Notes under the pieces: generated by a model | Told to the model about the DNA's origin: nothing | Seen by the model: only the letters and a program-made list of their open reading frames with translations | The model's database searches: none | Made by a program: the position numbers and the translations under genes | Source: Beta vulgaris subsp. vulgaris | Taxonomy: Eukaryota; Streptophyta; Magnoliopsida; Caryophyllales; Amaranthaceae | Direction of reading: 5' to 3' | Assembly (NCBI RefSeq): GCF_026745355.1 | Contig: NC_079205.1 | Location: 43,630,349 to 43,694,348 of the forward strand | Length of the DNA stretch: 64,000 nucleotides | Shown here: positions 22,947 through 34,238 of the stretch, piece after piece | Position numbering within the stretch: the stretch's first letter is position 1 | How the letters are laid out: every line of letters starts with the position of its first letter

Positions 22947-24377
22947 AGTCATATCTGGTTCCCATATATGGCAAGATATGGAGAAAGGGTGGGACATCTT
23001 TGCTATGTTTTCGGGTTGGTGCATAAAAAAGGGTGATTGTGTGTCCTTTTGGTATGATTTCTAGACCCCCTTTGGTCCATTAAGAGAATTGGTAACATGC
23101 CCTTTGTCCTATATATAGTGAAAATGAGAGAAATATTGAGAACATTATAATCCAGGGAAAATGGGACATTAAAGACTTGACCCTCATCCTTCCTTTCCAT
23201 GTCATGAATTGGATAGTAAATTACCCTAGGACAACACTTGACCAAGACTGTGACACCCTTGCCTGTTGGGTGGCAAAAGGAAACTACTTTGACTCAAAGT
23301 TAGTTTACAAAAATGAGTGGGAAAGGTCTACTTATCTCTGTGACAGATATTCAGATTGGAGTAGTATTTGGAATCCCCCTTGTCATCCCAAATTCTAATA
23401 TTTTCTATGAGCTTGTATTTGGGATGACATCCCCACTAGATCTAACCTTCATGCAAGGAAGGTAACTGCTAGCACTAACTGCCCATTCTGCCAAACAGTT
23501 CCTGAAAGGAGTACATATGTCCTTAGAGACTGTGTAAGAGCAAAAGTAACATGGAGTAAATGTGACCTCTGCCAAAATTTTTTCTGCTTGGACTTCAAAA
23601 CATGGATTAGCTCTAATATTAACTCTAATGTGAGTATGAAAAACCATAATAGCATTCCTTGGGCCACGTTATTTAGCTTTCTCTGTTGGAGAATCTGGAT
23701 TAGATGGGTCTTCAATAGTCAGGATCTCAAACTGGAATACTTATGGCACCAATCAGTCTTCCTTGCCACATAATATGCTTGCTCAAGACCTATCTTATCC
23801 TCAAACCCTAATCTCCAACAACCACCTCAAATCTCCTTGATTTGTGATTTACAATATCAGTGGATGCCTCCTTTGATACTACTAACCTTTATGCAGGAAC
23901 GGAAGCAATTTGTAGGAGTAAATCGGGCCAATGGATGGGAGGTTTCTGTGGTAATTTGCTGTGTAATGATGCCAACCTTGCAAAAATCCTTGCCATATAT
24001 GAAACACTGCTATGGATTGAAGCGAATCATTGGAAGAATTTCATTGTTTTGTCGGATTGTCGGATAGCTATGGATTGTACAAATAGAATTATAAGGACAA
24101 GATATCGGTATAATAATCATACGCTAATGTTTGCAGGCAATTATTACAGAGAGAGGGTCACATCAAGCTGGAAAAAGTGGTCTGGGACCAAGTGCGTGAG
24201 GCTGACATCTTAGCAAGAACACATCGTAAAGGAAGTGGGGAGGTGGGAGTTTTCCGCCAATTTTGTATATCCCCAAGGGTGAAATTAGGCATTAAGGCCG
24301 AGAATATTACTTTTGAACAGTTATGCTTATCTTATAATGATGGGATCATAGATTCCTTTGCTAACTTCTCTAGCTAA
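22947..24377 (+). pseudogene. LINE-2 zinc-binding region and RNase H, broken
   Basis: 22947-23770 is the connection and zinc-binding region with many stops (pieces: PFHVMNWIVNYPRTT, KGNYFDSKLVYKNEW, FCQTVPER-like text in another frame). 23860-24213 is a readable RNase H tail: DASFDTTNLYAGTEA, QWMGGFCGNLLCND, ETLLWIEANHWKNFIVLSDCR. It continues in another frame to 24377 with VREADILARTHRKG and ends ...SYNDGIIDSFANFSS. The motif order fits the RVT_3 RNase H of plant LINEs. Confidence 0.8.
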
Positions 24378-24429
24378 ACTTTAACTTATTTATATATCGT
24401 TCCAGTTAACAAAAAAAAAGTAGAAGTAT

Positions 24430-24689
24430 ACTAAAAAAAGTAAAAAGGGACTAGCCCTAGATTAAGTGGTCGCGAAGGAAATAGGTCAGCAACCAACAAT
24501 GGAAATACATTCAGTATGAGCACAATTGTCTACATGGAAAAATTAGACACAAAATTTATTTCTCCATGTATATAGGATATATAAGAAAAATGCGCTAGTC
24601 TTTGATAATATCGTCTGACATGAAGGCTTAAAGTCAGACCAATTAGTCAAATCTTAAAAACATCATTATCTATTTATTTGTTAGGCAAA
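24430..24689. other. Unassigned AT-rich DNA right of LINE-2
   Basis: No gene or element end recognised. Near 24640 the words ACCAATTAGTCAAATC may be the outermost part of the inverted array that follows. Confidence 0.4.
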
Positions 24690-25765
24690 AAATCATAAAT
24701 ATGTCCAACTATAATTGTTAATCCGAAATCATAACTATTGACCAGAAAACCAAAACTATCAATCCAAAATCATGATATCAACCAAAATACCATGACTATT
24801 TACCTAAAATAATAACATTTGACCCAAAACCATTATTATTAATCCAAAACTATAATTATTAATCCAAAACCACAACTATTACATATTAACCTAAGAACTA
24901 TATCTATATAAAAAAACCACAACTACTAACCAAAACTATTAACCTAACCTAATATTGTAACCTTTACCACAAAACCATAAGCTTTGCTGGTCGAATTGGA
25001 CCGCCAGAAAAGCCTCTTGACAGTGGCGAATCAATCAAAGTTAAGTTAAGATTGTGTTTATATGTCGAGAAGAAATTATGGTTTTGGATTAATAGTTATG
25101 AGTTTTATTTAATAGTTATATCTTTTAGGTTATTAGTTATGGCTTCCAAGCTCAAAGTTATAATTATGGATGAATAGTTATCGTCTTTGGATTATAACTT
25201 TTAGGTTAATAAGTACTTTTTTGGTTAATATTTATGGCTTTTTGGTTATTAGCTAGGTTTTCGAGTTAATAATTATGGTTTTGGATAAATATAGTTCAAA
25301 TTATTAGGTTTATAGTTATGTTTTGGTTATTGTTTGTGTTAATGGTTATAGTATTCAGATAAATAATTTTGGTTTTTAGGTCGATATGTACTTTTTTTTT
25401 TTAATATAGTCGACTTTTACAGGTTATAAGTTATTGGAGTCAATAGTTATTGTTTTGGATTGATAGTTATGATTTTGGATTAGTAATTACTGTTTTTGGG
25501 TTAAGGGGTAGGCTATTATGTTTACTATTATGTTTTTGGATTGATGATTGTCTTTGTTGTTAATAGTTATCAATTTTTAGTTATAATTTTCGAGTTAATA
25601 GTTATTGTCTTTTACTAAGAGTTTTGATTTTGGGTTAAGAGCTACTATTTTATGTTAATAGTTGGTATTTTGGTTTATTTTTATGGTTTTGGGTCAATAG
25701 TTATGATTTTCTAGAAAATAGTTATGATTTTTGGATTAAAAGATAGTTATGATTTTTGCCTTAGC
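24690..25765. repeat. Low-complexity inverted array (about 1.1 kb)
   Basis: The left part (24690-24975) repeats variants of AATCCAAAACCATAACTATT about every 20-24 bp. The right part (25085-25765) repeats the reverse complement, AATAGTTATGGTTTTGGATT, many times. A non-repetitive centre of about 100 bp (24975-25080, with CTGGTCGAATTGGACCGCCAG) separates them. The outer ends also match in inverse: TTAGGCAAAAAATCATA on the left against TATGATTTTTGCCTTAG on the right. It looks like a fold-back structure made from a degenerate minisatellite. No ORF. Confidence 0.75.
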
Positions 25766-26191
25766 TAATTAGTTGAAGCGCGTAATTAATACATACAACT
25801 TTGAATTTTTGTTAAGCTTAACTAAGTGATTTAATGTTTGGATATCGTCTTTTGTAGAATTTGTGAGAAAAGGATTGTGATCTCCTACTTGCATTAGGAA
25901 ATCTAGTGTATTTATTTGTGTATCCGAATTACATTATGATTCAATACAAATAGTAGGGTTGTTTTTCTCTTCATTATAATCTAATAAGTGAAAGTTTTAC
26001 GAGGTATAACAATTCACACCCAAAGATTATAATTTTTTGTTTTCTGGATGAGCAATTTAGTCCTCGCCTTAATCCACGAAGACTTTCGTCGGCACAACTG
26101 ATCAGCTATCTAGGTTTCTCTGTCTTTTTTTTCTGTCTATGAAGTTGTTGCCCTGTATGTTCCTCGCATCTCCATCATGATTGACGACTCA
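25766..26191. other. Unassigned DNA left of copia C
   Basis: About 425 bp without an ORF or recognised domain. It ends at the left target-site copy (ACTCA) of copia C. The DNA on the other side of copia C reads as a copia gag fragment, so the last part of this stretch could be its leader. Confidence 0.4.
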
Positions 26192-26683
26192 TGTAACAAT
26201 AGTGCCTTGAAGGTGTTTGGTAGAATGTGTGAAGAAGGGATGAAATAAGTCTTATTTTTAATGCACATATCTCTCAATCTATGAATGGTTTTGATGTGAT
26301 TCAAATTGGAGGTGATAGCTTGTTCTAAGAGCTTTCCAAGGATAAGTCATATGTCTCATTCTGCTAAGAAACGAGAAAGTTATGACTGTTTTACGAAGAA
26401 CTGATGAAACTGTTTCGTCTTGCGCCTCGCCCGTGTAGGTCTGGCGGTTCTACATTTTGTCTGGAAAACGCGTTTTTGACACGGGAGTATAAATAGGTCA
26501 TTAACCTAATTGTTTTATACGACGAATTAGACTTATTCTCTCTGTAATCTGGTTTTTTCTCACATAATAAAATATTCTCTCTCTGCCGTGGACGTAGCCA
26601 AATTGGTGAACCACGTAAATATGTTGTCTGATTTTCATTATTTTGCATTCAATTTTTGTTTCTCTCTCACGTCTGTCATACCG
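26192..26683 (+). repeat. 5' LTR of copia C
   Basis: Begins TGTAACAATAGTGCCTTG. A likely TATA signal GAGTATAAATAGG lies near 26484-26496, about 190 bp before the LTR end, and is also present in the 3' LTR. Relative to the 3' LTR it lacks a GC-rich block of roughly 80 bp (see 29836-29930). The 3' boundary is judged from the primer site and the partner LTR. Confidence 0.85.
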
Positions 26684-26686
26684 AAT

Positions 26687-26698
26687 TGGTATCAGAGC
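26687..26698 (+). other. Primer-binding site of copia C
   Basis: TGGTATCAGAGC, an exact initiator-Met tRNA primer site, a few bases after the LTR. Confidence 0.88.
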
Positions 26699-26723
26699 TG
26701 TGTGTTCGATCTGTGTGAGAAAG

Positions 26724-29436
26724 ATGTCTGGGATGAATGTGAAGATTGATAAATTCACTGGAGGAATAGTTTCAATCTGTAGCAAATCAAGATACGGGCT
26801 TTACTGAAGCAACAGGGTTGTGGGTACCGTTGGCAAAGAAGTCAACGGATTCAGTCACCGCTGAGATGGAAATTCTGGAGGAAAAGGTGCATTCAACAAT
26901 TATGTTATGTCTGTCTGATGACACAATTACTGAAGTTGCGGAGCATGAACCTGCTGCTGGTCTATGGTTGAAATTAGAGAGTTTATACATGACAAAATCT
27001 CTAACGAACAAGTTGCTTTTGAAGCAATGTTTGTTCAGCGTGCGTATGCAGGAAGGTATGTATCTAAGGGATCACTTAGATAAACTAAATACTATCTTGC
27101 TAGATCTTTGAAATATTGATGTTAAAGTAGATGATGAGGATACTGCTTTAATATTGTTAGTATCTTTGCCTGTATCATATGAGAATTTTGTGGATTCTTT
27201 TATTGTTGGGAAAGATAGTCTGTCGTTAGAAGAAGTAAGATCTGCTTTCCATACTAGAGAGGTCCGTCATCAGGCATCTGGTTCTAGTACAGAGAATCAG
27301 GCATCTGGATTAGTAGTTACTGGGGGTAAGGAACAAAAAAAATTCGGTAAAAATAATTCTAAGGGTCCTAAAACTACTGATGTCTGTAATTACTATAAGG
27401 AAAAGGGGCATTGGAAAAATAAATTTCCTAAGAAAAAGAAGCAGCAGGACAAGAATGAAGGTTTTGCTGCTCTGGCAGAAACTGAAGGTAATTCTGAGGA
27501 AGATATGTCCCTAGTAGTTAATAACCAATTACATTGTAGGGATGTGTGGGTTCTTGATTCCGGGGTGTCGTATCATATCAGTCCATGCAGGGAGTGGTTT
27601 TCAACTTATAAGCAGATAGATGGAGGCAATGTTTCTATAGCCAACAGTGCTGCCTGCAAAGTAGTTGAAATAGGTTCTATCAGGGTGAGGACTCATGATG
27701 GTACATTATGTACCTTGAACGAAGGTAGGCATGTTCCATTAATGACAAAGAATCTGATATCTTTGAGTCTTCTTGATAGTAAAGGTTTCGATTTTCAAGG
27801 TGAAAGTGGAGTTATGAGTGTTTATAAAGGTTCAAAGGTGGTTATGAAAGGTATTAAAAATGGTACCTTATATATTCTTCAAGGTTCTACTGTGACAGGT
27901 TCTGCTGCTGTTGCATCATCTGAGATTCACAAGGAGGAGTTGGCCAAGTTGTGGCATATGAGACTTGGGCACATGGGTGAAAGGGGGATGCAAATTCTAT
28001 CAAAGAGGGATCTTCTATGTGGGCACAAGCTGCAGGATCTAGAGTTTTGCGAACACTGTGTGTTTGGGAAGCTTCATCGCAGCAAGTTCCCAAAGGCGGT
28101 TCATCATACAATGAAAGGTACTCTTGATTATTATATCCATTCTGATTGTTGGGGACCTTCCCGATCGCGAGTTGCATCTATTGGAGGTCACATGTATTTT
28201 GTGTCGATGATCGATGATTATTCAAGAATGACTTGGGTAATTATGATGAAGTATAAAAGTGAGGCATTCAAGAATTTCAAGCACTGGAAAGTCTTAGTGT
28301 AAAATCAAGTTGGAAGGAAGGTCAAAAGGTTGCGTACTGATAATGGTCTGGAGTTCTATTGGTTTGAGTTCGATGAGTTCTGCAAGAATGAAGGGATTCC
28401 TCGCCATCATACTATTAGAAATACACCACAACAAAATGGAGTTGCAGAACGCATGAATCAGACACTGTTGGAGAGAGTGAGGTGCATGCTCTCAATTGCT
28501 GGGTTAGCTAGGAGATTTTGGGCAGAAGTTGTAAGTACTGCTTGCTATCTGATCAACCGTGGACCTCACATAGGTATTGATTGTAAAACACCTTATGAGG
28601 TGTGGTCTGGTAAGCCTGCAGATTATTCTCTATTGAGAGTTTTTGGTTATACTTTTTATTACCATGTAAATGAGGGTAAGTTAGAACCTAGAGCTAAGAA
28701 GGGTGTATTTGTGGGTTTTGGGAGTGGAGTTAAGGGCTATAGAATCTGGTCACCTTCTGAGAGTCGTGTTATACTTAGTAGAAGTGTAATATTTGATGAC
28801 AGTTCTATGCTTAACTCTCCTGTGAAGTCTACTATTGTGTCTGTTAGTAGTGATGTTGATAAACAAGTGGAGTTGCAAGTCACTCACGATGAGAGTGAAT
28901 CACAGCACCAAGGTGGAGAAGATCAACATAGTGCTACTGAAGAGTCTTCTAGTTATCAGTCAACCACATCTGAAGTACATCAACCAAGCATAACACTTGA
29001 TAGAGCTAGAAGAGTTGGTGTGGGGCCTTTAAAGAGGCATAGTTTTGAAGACATGGTTGATGAGGAAGTGGAGGTTGAAAATCGTGAGCCATCCACCTAT
29101 AAAGAAGTTGTTTCTGGAAGCAAGTTTTCTCAATGGCTCGCTGCAATGGGAGATGAGATGGAGTCTTTGCGTAAGAATCGGAATTGGGGGCTAGTCAAAC
29201 GTCCGAAGGAGAGGAAGACAGTTACATGCAAATGGGTCTTCCAGAAGAAGGAAGGGTCTTCACCTTCTGAGAGGACTAAGCATATTGATGTGAGATATCA
29301 TTTCCTGAGGAGCGAGACTAGAATGAAGGAAAGAAAGGTAGGAATTCCTGATAATCTTGCTGATATGTTCACTAAGCCGGTTCCGCAGAGTAAGTTTCAA
29401 CATTGTTTGGACTTACTCAATATTCGTGATTGTTAG
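26724..29436 (+). pseudogene. Gag-protease-integrase polyprotein of copia C with RT deleted in frame
   Basis: ATG at 26724 opens gag (MSGMNVKIDKFTG); a frameshift and a TAG at about 26778 follow. From 26818 one frame runs to 29436 with only two stops, TGA at 27109-27111 and TAA at 28300-28302. Domains: gag; a spoiled zinc knuckle CNYYKEKGHWKNKF lacking two of its cysteines; protease VLDSG; pre-integrase LWHMRLGHMG and CEHCVFGK; integrase with IHSDCWGPS, TDNGLEF and NGVAERMN, so the DDE residues are present. After CKWVFQKKEG the text passes directly at about 29264-29272 into ERTKHIDVRYHF and MFTKPVPQSKFQ, the very end of RNase H. RT is therefore absent, yet the frame is kept. Confidence 0.9.
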
Positions 29437-29587
29437 TTGCCCTCTTGGGGGAATTCTGGGGTCCTTAAAGACTAATCTGGTCTGGTTGTCTTTTGGAAAA
29501 AGTCTGTTGTAGGATGATTCTGGGCGTTGTGATTAATGCATTTGTTTTATAGCTTATTATGAGAGGATTCAAGTCAAGGTGGAGATT

Positions 29588-30156
29588 TGTAAGAATGGTG
29601 CCTTGAATGGTGCCTTCAAGGTTTTGGTAGAGTGTGTGAAGAAGGGATGACATAAGGCTGACTTTGAATGCAAATATCTCTCAATTTATAAATGGTTTTG
29701 ATGTGATTAAAATTGGAGGTGATAGCTTGTTCCAAGAGCTTTCCAACGATAGGTCATATGCCAAATTCCGCTGAGAAACAAGAAAGTTATGACTGTTTTA
29801 CGAAGAACTGACGAAACTGTTTCGTCTTGCGCCTTGCCCGGGTAGGTCGGGCAGATTTCGCCCGGGCACTTTCAGTCGGGGGCGCAAGCAGCTTTGAAAA
29901 AGCAAAATCCCTCCTGGGCGGGTCCGGCGGTTCGGCGTTTTGGCCAAAAAACACGTTTTTGTCGCGGGAGTATAAATAGGTCATTAACCTAATTGTTTTA
30001 TACGACGAATTAGACTTAATTCTCTCTGTAATCTGGTTTTTTTCTCATATCATAAAATATTCTCTCTCTCTGCCGTGGACGTAGCCATATTGGTGAACCA
30101 CATAAATTTGTTGTCTGATTTTCATTATTTATTTCTCTCTCACGTCTATCATAACA
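29588..30156 (+). repeat. 3' LTR of copia C
   Basis: Begins TGTAAGAATGGTGCC directly after the polypurine tract and ends ATCATAACA. It holds a GC-rich block at about 29836-29930 (GCCCGGGTAGGTCGGGC and CCTGGGCGGGTCCGGCGG) that the 5' LTR lacks; a similar block is in the LTR at 50144-50594, so the 5' LTR has lost it. TATA signal GAGTATAAATAGG near 29968. Confidence 0.9.
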
Positions 30157-30160
30157 AATC

Positions 30161-30308
30161 AATGCCACAACTCATTTACGATTCGAGTTCCATCTACTAT
30201 CTTCATCCTTGGGAAGGGTCAGGTATGTCTTTAACCAAGTATCTCTCACTTGTTCACAGTTATGATGTTTGCGAAAAAACCAATATCAATAACCAATATC
30301 AATGGTAA
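30161..30308 (+). pseudogene. Possible copia gag N-terminal fragment
   Basis: The translation YDSSSIYYLHPWEGSGMSL resembles the entry motif of many plant copia gag proteins (PYYLHPSDNPG-like). It lies just right of copia C and may be part of an older element into which copia C jumped. Nothing downstream extends the match before the next LTR at 30560. A chance match is possible. Confidence 0.4.
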
Positions 30309-30559
30309 GGAATATTAACGTAGAATAAAAATATCTTTAGGATATAATACCTCCGGCCTTTATTAATTTACCCGTATTAATTTACCTATTTCTTTTGTTT
30401 CTGACTTTGGAATAGGATCACTAACTTTCCGTCACATATACATTCAACTTTAACATAAAATAATAGTTTCTCTTTCCCTCTATGTCCAAGGACATTGTTT
30501 CTCCTAAATCTTTGCAAAAGAGACGGGTAATTAACTAATAAAGACCGGGGAGAGTATTA
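30309..30559. other. Unassigned AT-rich DNA
   Basis: About 250 bp with no ORF or repeat I recognise, ending at the left LTR of the head-to-head copia pair. Confidence 0.4.
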
Positions 30560-31225
30560 TGTAGGAATATGTAGATGCAAAAAGCGGAATTTCAGGAAAT
30601 AATTTCCTAACATCTATCATAGAATCGCAAACACAATCAAATACATGAATCATTCAATAGGGATTAAATATTAAACCTTTGTAGCGTGATTTACCTGTTG
30701 TATGCAAGTTTTGAAGATCCGAGAGCCCCAAATGTTGCTCCTCTATTCAGTCCACGAGCACTAGGTGAACACCAACGTTTGCTAGAACGGGAGAGAATAA
30801 ATTCTCTTGCTTTTGATGGTATAGGCGCCGGTTTAGTGGAAATAGATTTAGGGTTTCACTTTCTCTCTCTAGTGAAAAGAAACTGATTAATCAATTTGAT
30901 CACCTAAACCTTAATATTATATCCTATATATAATAGAAGAGTCACAGGCTAGTTAGGAGAACTAATTCTCCTCCTATTCCCCTTTGGACCGGCCCAATCC
31001 TAATCCTAACTGGTTTTGGATTACTTTGTCCAACTTGTGATACAATGTGTGACCTTATAGGATTAATCTATTTTAGTTATAGGCCCAATCAATATTGTCC
31101 TATTAATCATATTTATTCTTTAGCAAAAAAATACGATTACTAAAATAATTAACTTTATTATCTTCATAATATTATTCCTCTTTATATTTATTAATTGCCA
31201 GAATGTCTAAGGACATATTCCTTCA
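30560..31225 (-). repeat. 3' LTR of copia D left half
   Basis: On the minus strand it begins TGAAGGAATATGTCCTTAG after the purine tract GGAGAAGTGGGAGAT and ends ATTCCTACA. It matches the LTR at 38540-39203 in inverse orientation. No matching target copy was found. Confidence 0.85.
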
Positions 31226-32259
31226 ATCTCCCACTTCTCCGAAGATAAGATTGCAATGTTAAATTCCTTAATTAAGTCACTTAATGTAAAATTTGATAAC
31301 CAAATGTTATTCTCAAATTTATGTTTCTTGATTGTTGAGTTCGAACTGCTCAAATAAGGATAACTCTTTAATCCTATTCCGCATGGCCATGCAATTTTCT
31401 AGTTCTCGCTCATCAAGAGGCCCAAAAACCACATTCCTATTAAATAGGAGGACTTATCCACTCTTGTATGACCATAACTCCCACTCAATTCTTAGCCCAC
31501 CTGATCACTGCCTTTATAAGTTCCTTTTACGACGCGACGTTTAACAGTGTCAAACTTAAACTAATTATATTGTGGTTATTATTAAGACATACTCATGTCT
31601 AAGGAATCAACCAAATATAATACTTTGATTCTACTTTTAGAATCTAATTAGGTCCAGTCTCAATGTATCAAATATACATCCATATAATCAATTAGACATC
31701 TTTATGTCTCCATAGCCCATGGAACTGCGCTATCAATTAATTATATACTAGTCTTTTAATTAAATCACTTATGTCCAATTTAGTCATTTATACTATGGAA
31801 TTAAATAAATTGTAATTTATGTTCACTTTATAGGGTTCCATTATGAAAACGTTTTGGATAATCCTTTTTGAAAACACAAATTATTTGGACATTTTATTAA
31901 TACTAAACCAAACAATTAAATAAGAAACGAAGTTTTATTGATAAAAATCCAAAGCATAATCAATGTTTTTACAATTGTAAACATGAAGTAAACAATCTAA
32001 TGCCATTCTCCCATATGCTTAATCCCCATGGGGCCTAGTATGACACTTATGCTTAGGTTAAGCAAGCGGTTTAGTCAGAGGATCTGCTACGTTATCCTCA
32101 CTATGAACCTTGCTTACTTTCAAATCCTCTCTTCCAACGATTTCTTGAATAAGATGGAATTTCCTGAGCACATGTTTAGACCTTTGGTGCGATCTGGGTT
32201 CCTTAGACTGAGCAATGGCACCATTATTGTCACAATATAACTCAATGCCATTCTCACTG
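31226..32259 (-). other. 3' non-coding region of copia D left half
   Basis: About 1 kb between RNase H and the LTR, matched in inverse orientation by 37670-38539 (shared words include GCGACGT, ATGGCCATGCAATTTTC and TGGACATAAGT). The end of RNase H (GLTKPLA-like text near 32060-32095) lies in its right part. No independent gene. Confidence 0.75.
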
Positions 32260-34224
32260 CTAGGAACCTAAACCAAGCTCACCAATGAACTTTTTGATCC
32301 AAACAGCTTCCTTTGTTGCATCAGCTGCTGCAATATACTCAGCCTTTGTTGTAGAATCCGCGATGGTACTCTGCTTAGAGCTCTTCCAGCTCACAGCTCC
32401 TCCATTTAGACAAAATATGAAATCAGATTGCGATCGGAAATCATCTTTGTCACTCTGGAAGCTTGCATCGGTGTATCCAATAACAACTAACTCATCATCT
32501 CCACCATAAACCAAAAATATTCTCCTTAGTCCTTCGCAAGTACTTAAGGATGTTTTTCGCTGCAATCCAGTTGCATCTCCTGGATTTCACTTGTATCTGC
32601 TGCATATACTCAAAGCATATGCAACATCTGGTCGAGTGCATATCATGGCATACATAATGGATCCTACTACAGAAGCATAGGGAACATTACTCATACGCTT
32701 GACCTCATAAGGACTCGAAGGACACTGAGTCTTGCCAAGTGTTATGCCACGTTGCATGGGAATGAAACCTCTTTTGGAGTTTTCCAGCTTGAACCTTGCA
32801 AGAACCTTATCAATATAAGTCTCTTGACTAAGCCCAATTAGCCTTTTAGATCTATCTCTATTGATCTTTATTCCCAGTATGTACTCTGCCTCTCCTAAGT
32901 CTTTCATAGAGAAACAATTTTTAAGCCATTCCTTGACAGACACAAGCATGGTTTTATCATTTCCTATGAGAAGTATGTCATCCACATACAAGACCAGAAA
33001 AATAATACTACCCCTACTTAACTTATTGTATACACAAGATTCCTCTTCATTTATGAGAAAGCCAAATTTCTTGACTGCCTCATCAAATCTGAGGTTCCAA
33101 CTCCTTGATGCTTGTTATAGTCCATAAATGGACTTCTTAAGCTTGCATACCCTCCTTGGATTTTCTCGATCTTCAAAACCTTGAGGTTGTGTCATGCACA
33201 AATCCTCTTTCAAGAACCCATTTAAGAAAGCAGTTCTCACATCCCTCTCCCATATTTCATAGTCATGAAAGGCAGCAAGCGCAAGGATTATCCTAATAGA
33301 TTTCAGCATGGCTACTTGTGAGAAAGTTTCATCATAGTCAATACAATGAATTTGATTGAAACATTTCACAACCAACCTTGCTTTGAAAACACTGATGTTT
33401 TCATCCTTGTATGTTTTCAACTTGAAAATCCATTTGCATCCAATGGGTTTTACCCCATCAGGCAAATCAAACAAGTCCCATACTTGATTTTCAGACATAA
33501 AATCCATTTCAGATTTCATGGCCTCAAGCCATCTTTCGGAGTCTTGAATATCTAAAGCATCTTTGTAGCTAGTAGGTTTTTCTGATTCTAAAATCGTTAT
33601 TTCTGAACTTTCAGTCAAAAGGAAATCAATATATCTTTTTGATGGAATGATGGTCCTACTAGACATACGTTGGGAAACAATAGAAGAAGTTTCTACCTCA
33701 CTAGGTTAAGTCAGTTCGCATGGATTACCTCCAAGTGGGACGGTATGAGGTATATGAATTGAATGCACCGCCTCATAAGCAATTTCATGCCAGGCTGCCT
33801 CTGATGAGGTGTTAACCTCATCCATTTGTTGCTCATCTCGAACGTCTTCGAGATATACATTTCTTTCACTTGTTTTTCTGGAAATAATAAACTCCTTTTC
33901 CATAAAGACACCATTACGAAGAACAAACACTTTGTTTTCGCTTTGGTTGTAGAAGTAGTATCCATTACTCTCTTTTGGGTAACCCACAAAGAGACATTTA
34001 TTGGATTTGGGTGAAATATTATCAGAAAGTAAATGTTTTACATAAGCTTCACAACCCCATATCTTTAGAAAAGACAATTTTGAAACGTTTTCAGTCCATA
34101 TTTCATATGTTGTGTTTTCAACTGCCTTAGATGGTGCTTTGTTAAGTGTGAATGATGTTGTTTCAAGGGCAAATCCCCATAATGATATAGGAAGATCAGC
34201 AAGACTAATCATGGATCGAACCAA
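32260..34224 (-). pseudogene. Integrase end, RT and RNase H of copia D left half, broken
   Basis: 34224-33706: LADLPISLWGFALETTSFTLN, then IWGCEAYVKHLL and KCLFVGYPKESNGYYFYN, the integrase C-terminal part. 33666-33115: RYIDFLLTES, ALDIQDSERWLEAMKSEMDF, GCKWIFKLK, ARLVVKCFNQ, DYDETFSQVAMLKSIR, KSIYGL. 32991-32587: RT palm with intact MYVDDILLIGND and LGIKINRDRSKRL, then GSIMYAMICTRPDVAYAL. 32565-32260: RNase H with YTDASFQSDKDD, SWKSSKQSTIADSTTKAEYIA. Breaks between these pieces are small; the RT box is intact. Confidence 0.88.
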
Positions 34225-34238
34225 ATCCTCATAATGAC

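Larger units (their letters stand above)
16876..24419 (+). mobile_element. LINE-2, full-length L1-type retrotransposon with CACTA insertion, degenerate
   Basis: A 10 bp target-site duplication GTAGAAGTAT (16866-16875 and 24420-24429) brackets a unit with ORF1 (DUF4283/zinc type), endonuclease, RT, zinc-binding region, RNase H and a terminal A-run at 24411-24419. That is the complete order for a plant L1-type LINE. Without the 1720 bp CACTA element and one CTA copy it is about 5.8 kb. It differs in sequence from LINE-1 and LINE-3. Confidence 0.9.
26192..30156 (+). mobile_element. Tork-like Ty1/copia retrotransposon C, internally deleted
   Basis: LTRs at 26192-26683 and 29588-30156, Met-type primer site, one long gag-pol frame, and a polypurine tract AAGGTGGAGATT before the 3' LTR. 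The flanks ACTCA (26187-26191) and AATCA (30157-30161) are a 5 bp target copy with one mismatch. The gag (SLYMTKSLTNKLLLKQCLF) is of the Tnt1/Tork type. The internal region is only about 2.9 kb because RT and most of RNase H are missing. The same family recurs at 50144-51071 and 63704-64000. Confidence 0.92.
30560..34227 (-). mobile_element. Copia D, left half (5'-truncated, minus strand)
   Basis: From 34227 leftwards: the later part of integrase, RT, RNase H, a non-coding stretch of about 800 bp, and the 3' LTR. Everything upstream of mid-integrase is missing. The break point meets the start of copia D right half, which runs the other way, so the two copies are head to head. The family is the same by protein and by LTR sequence. 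Confidence 0.88.
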
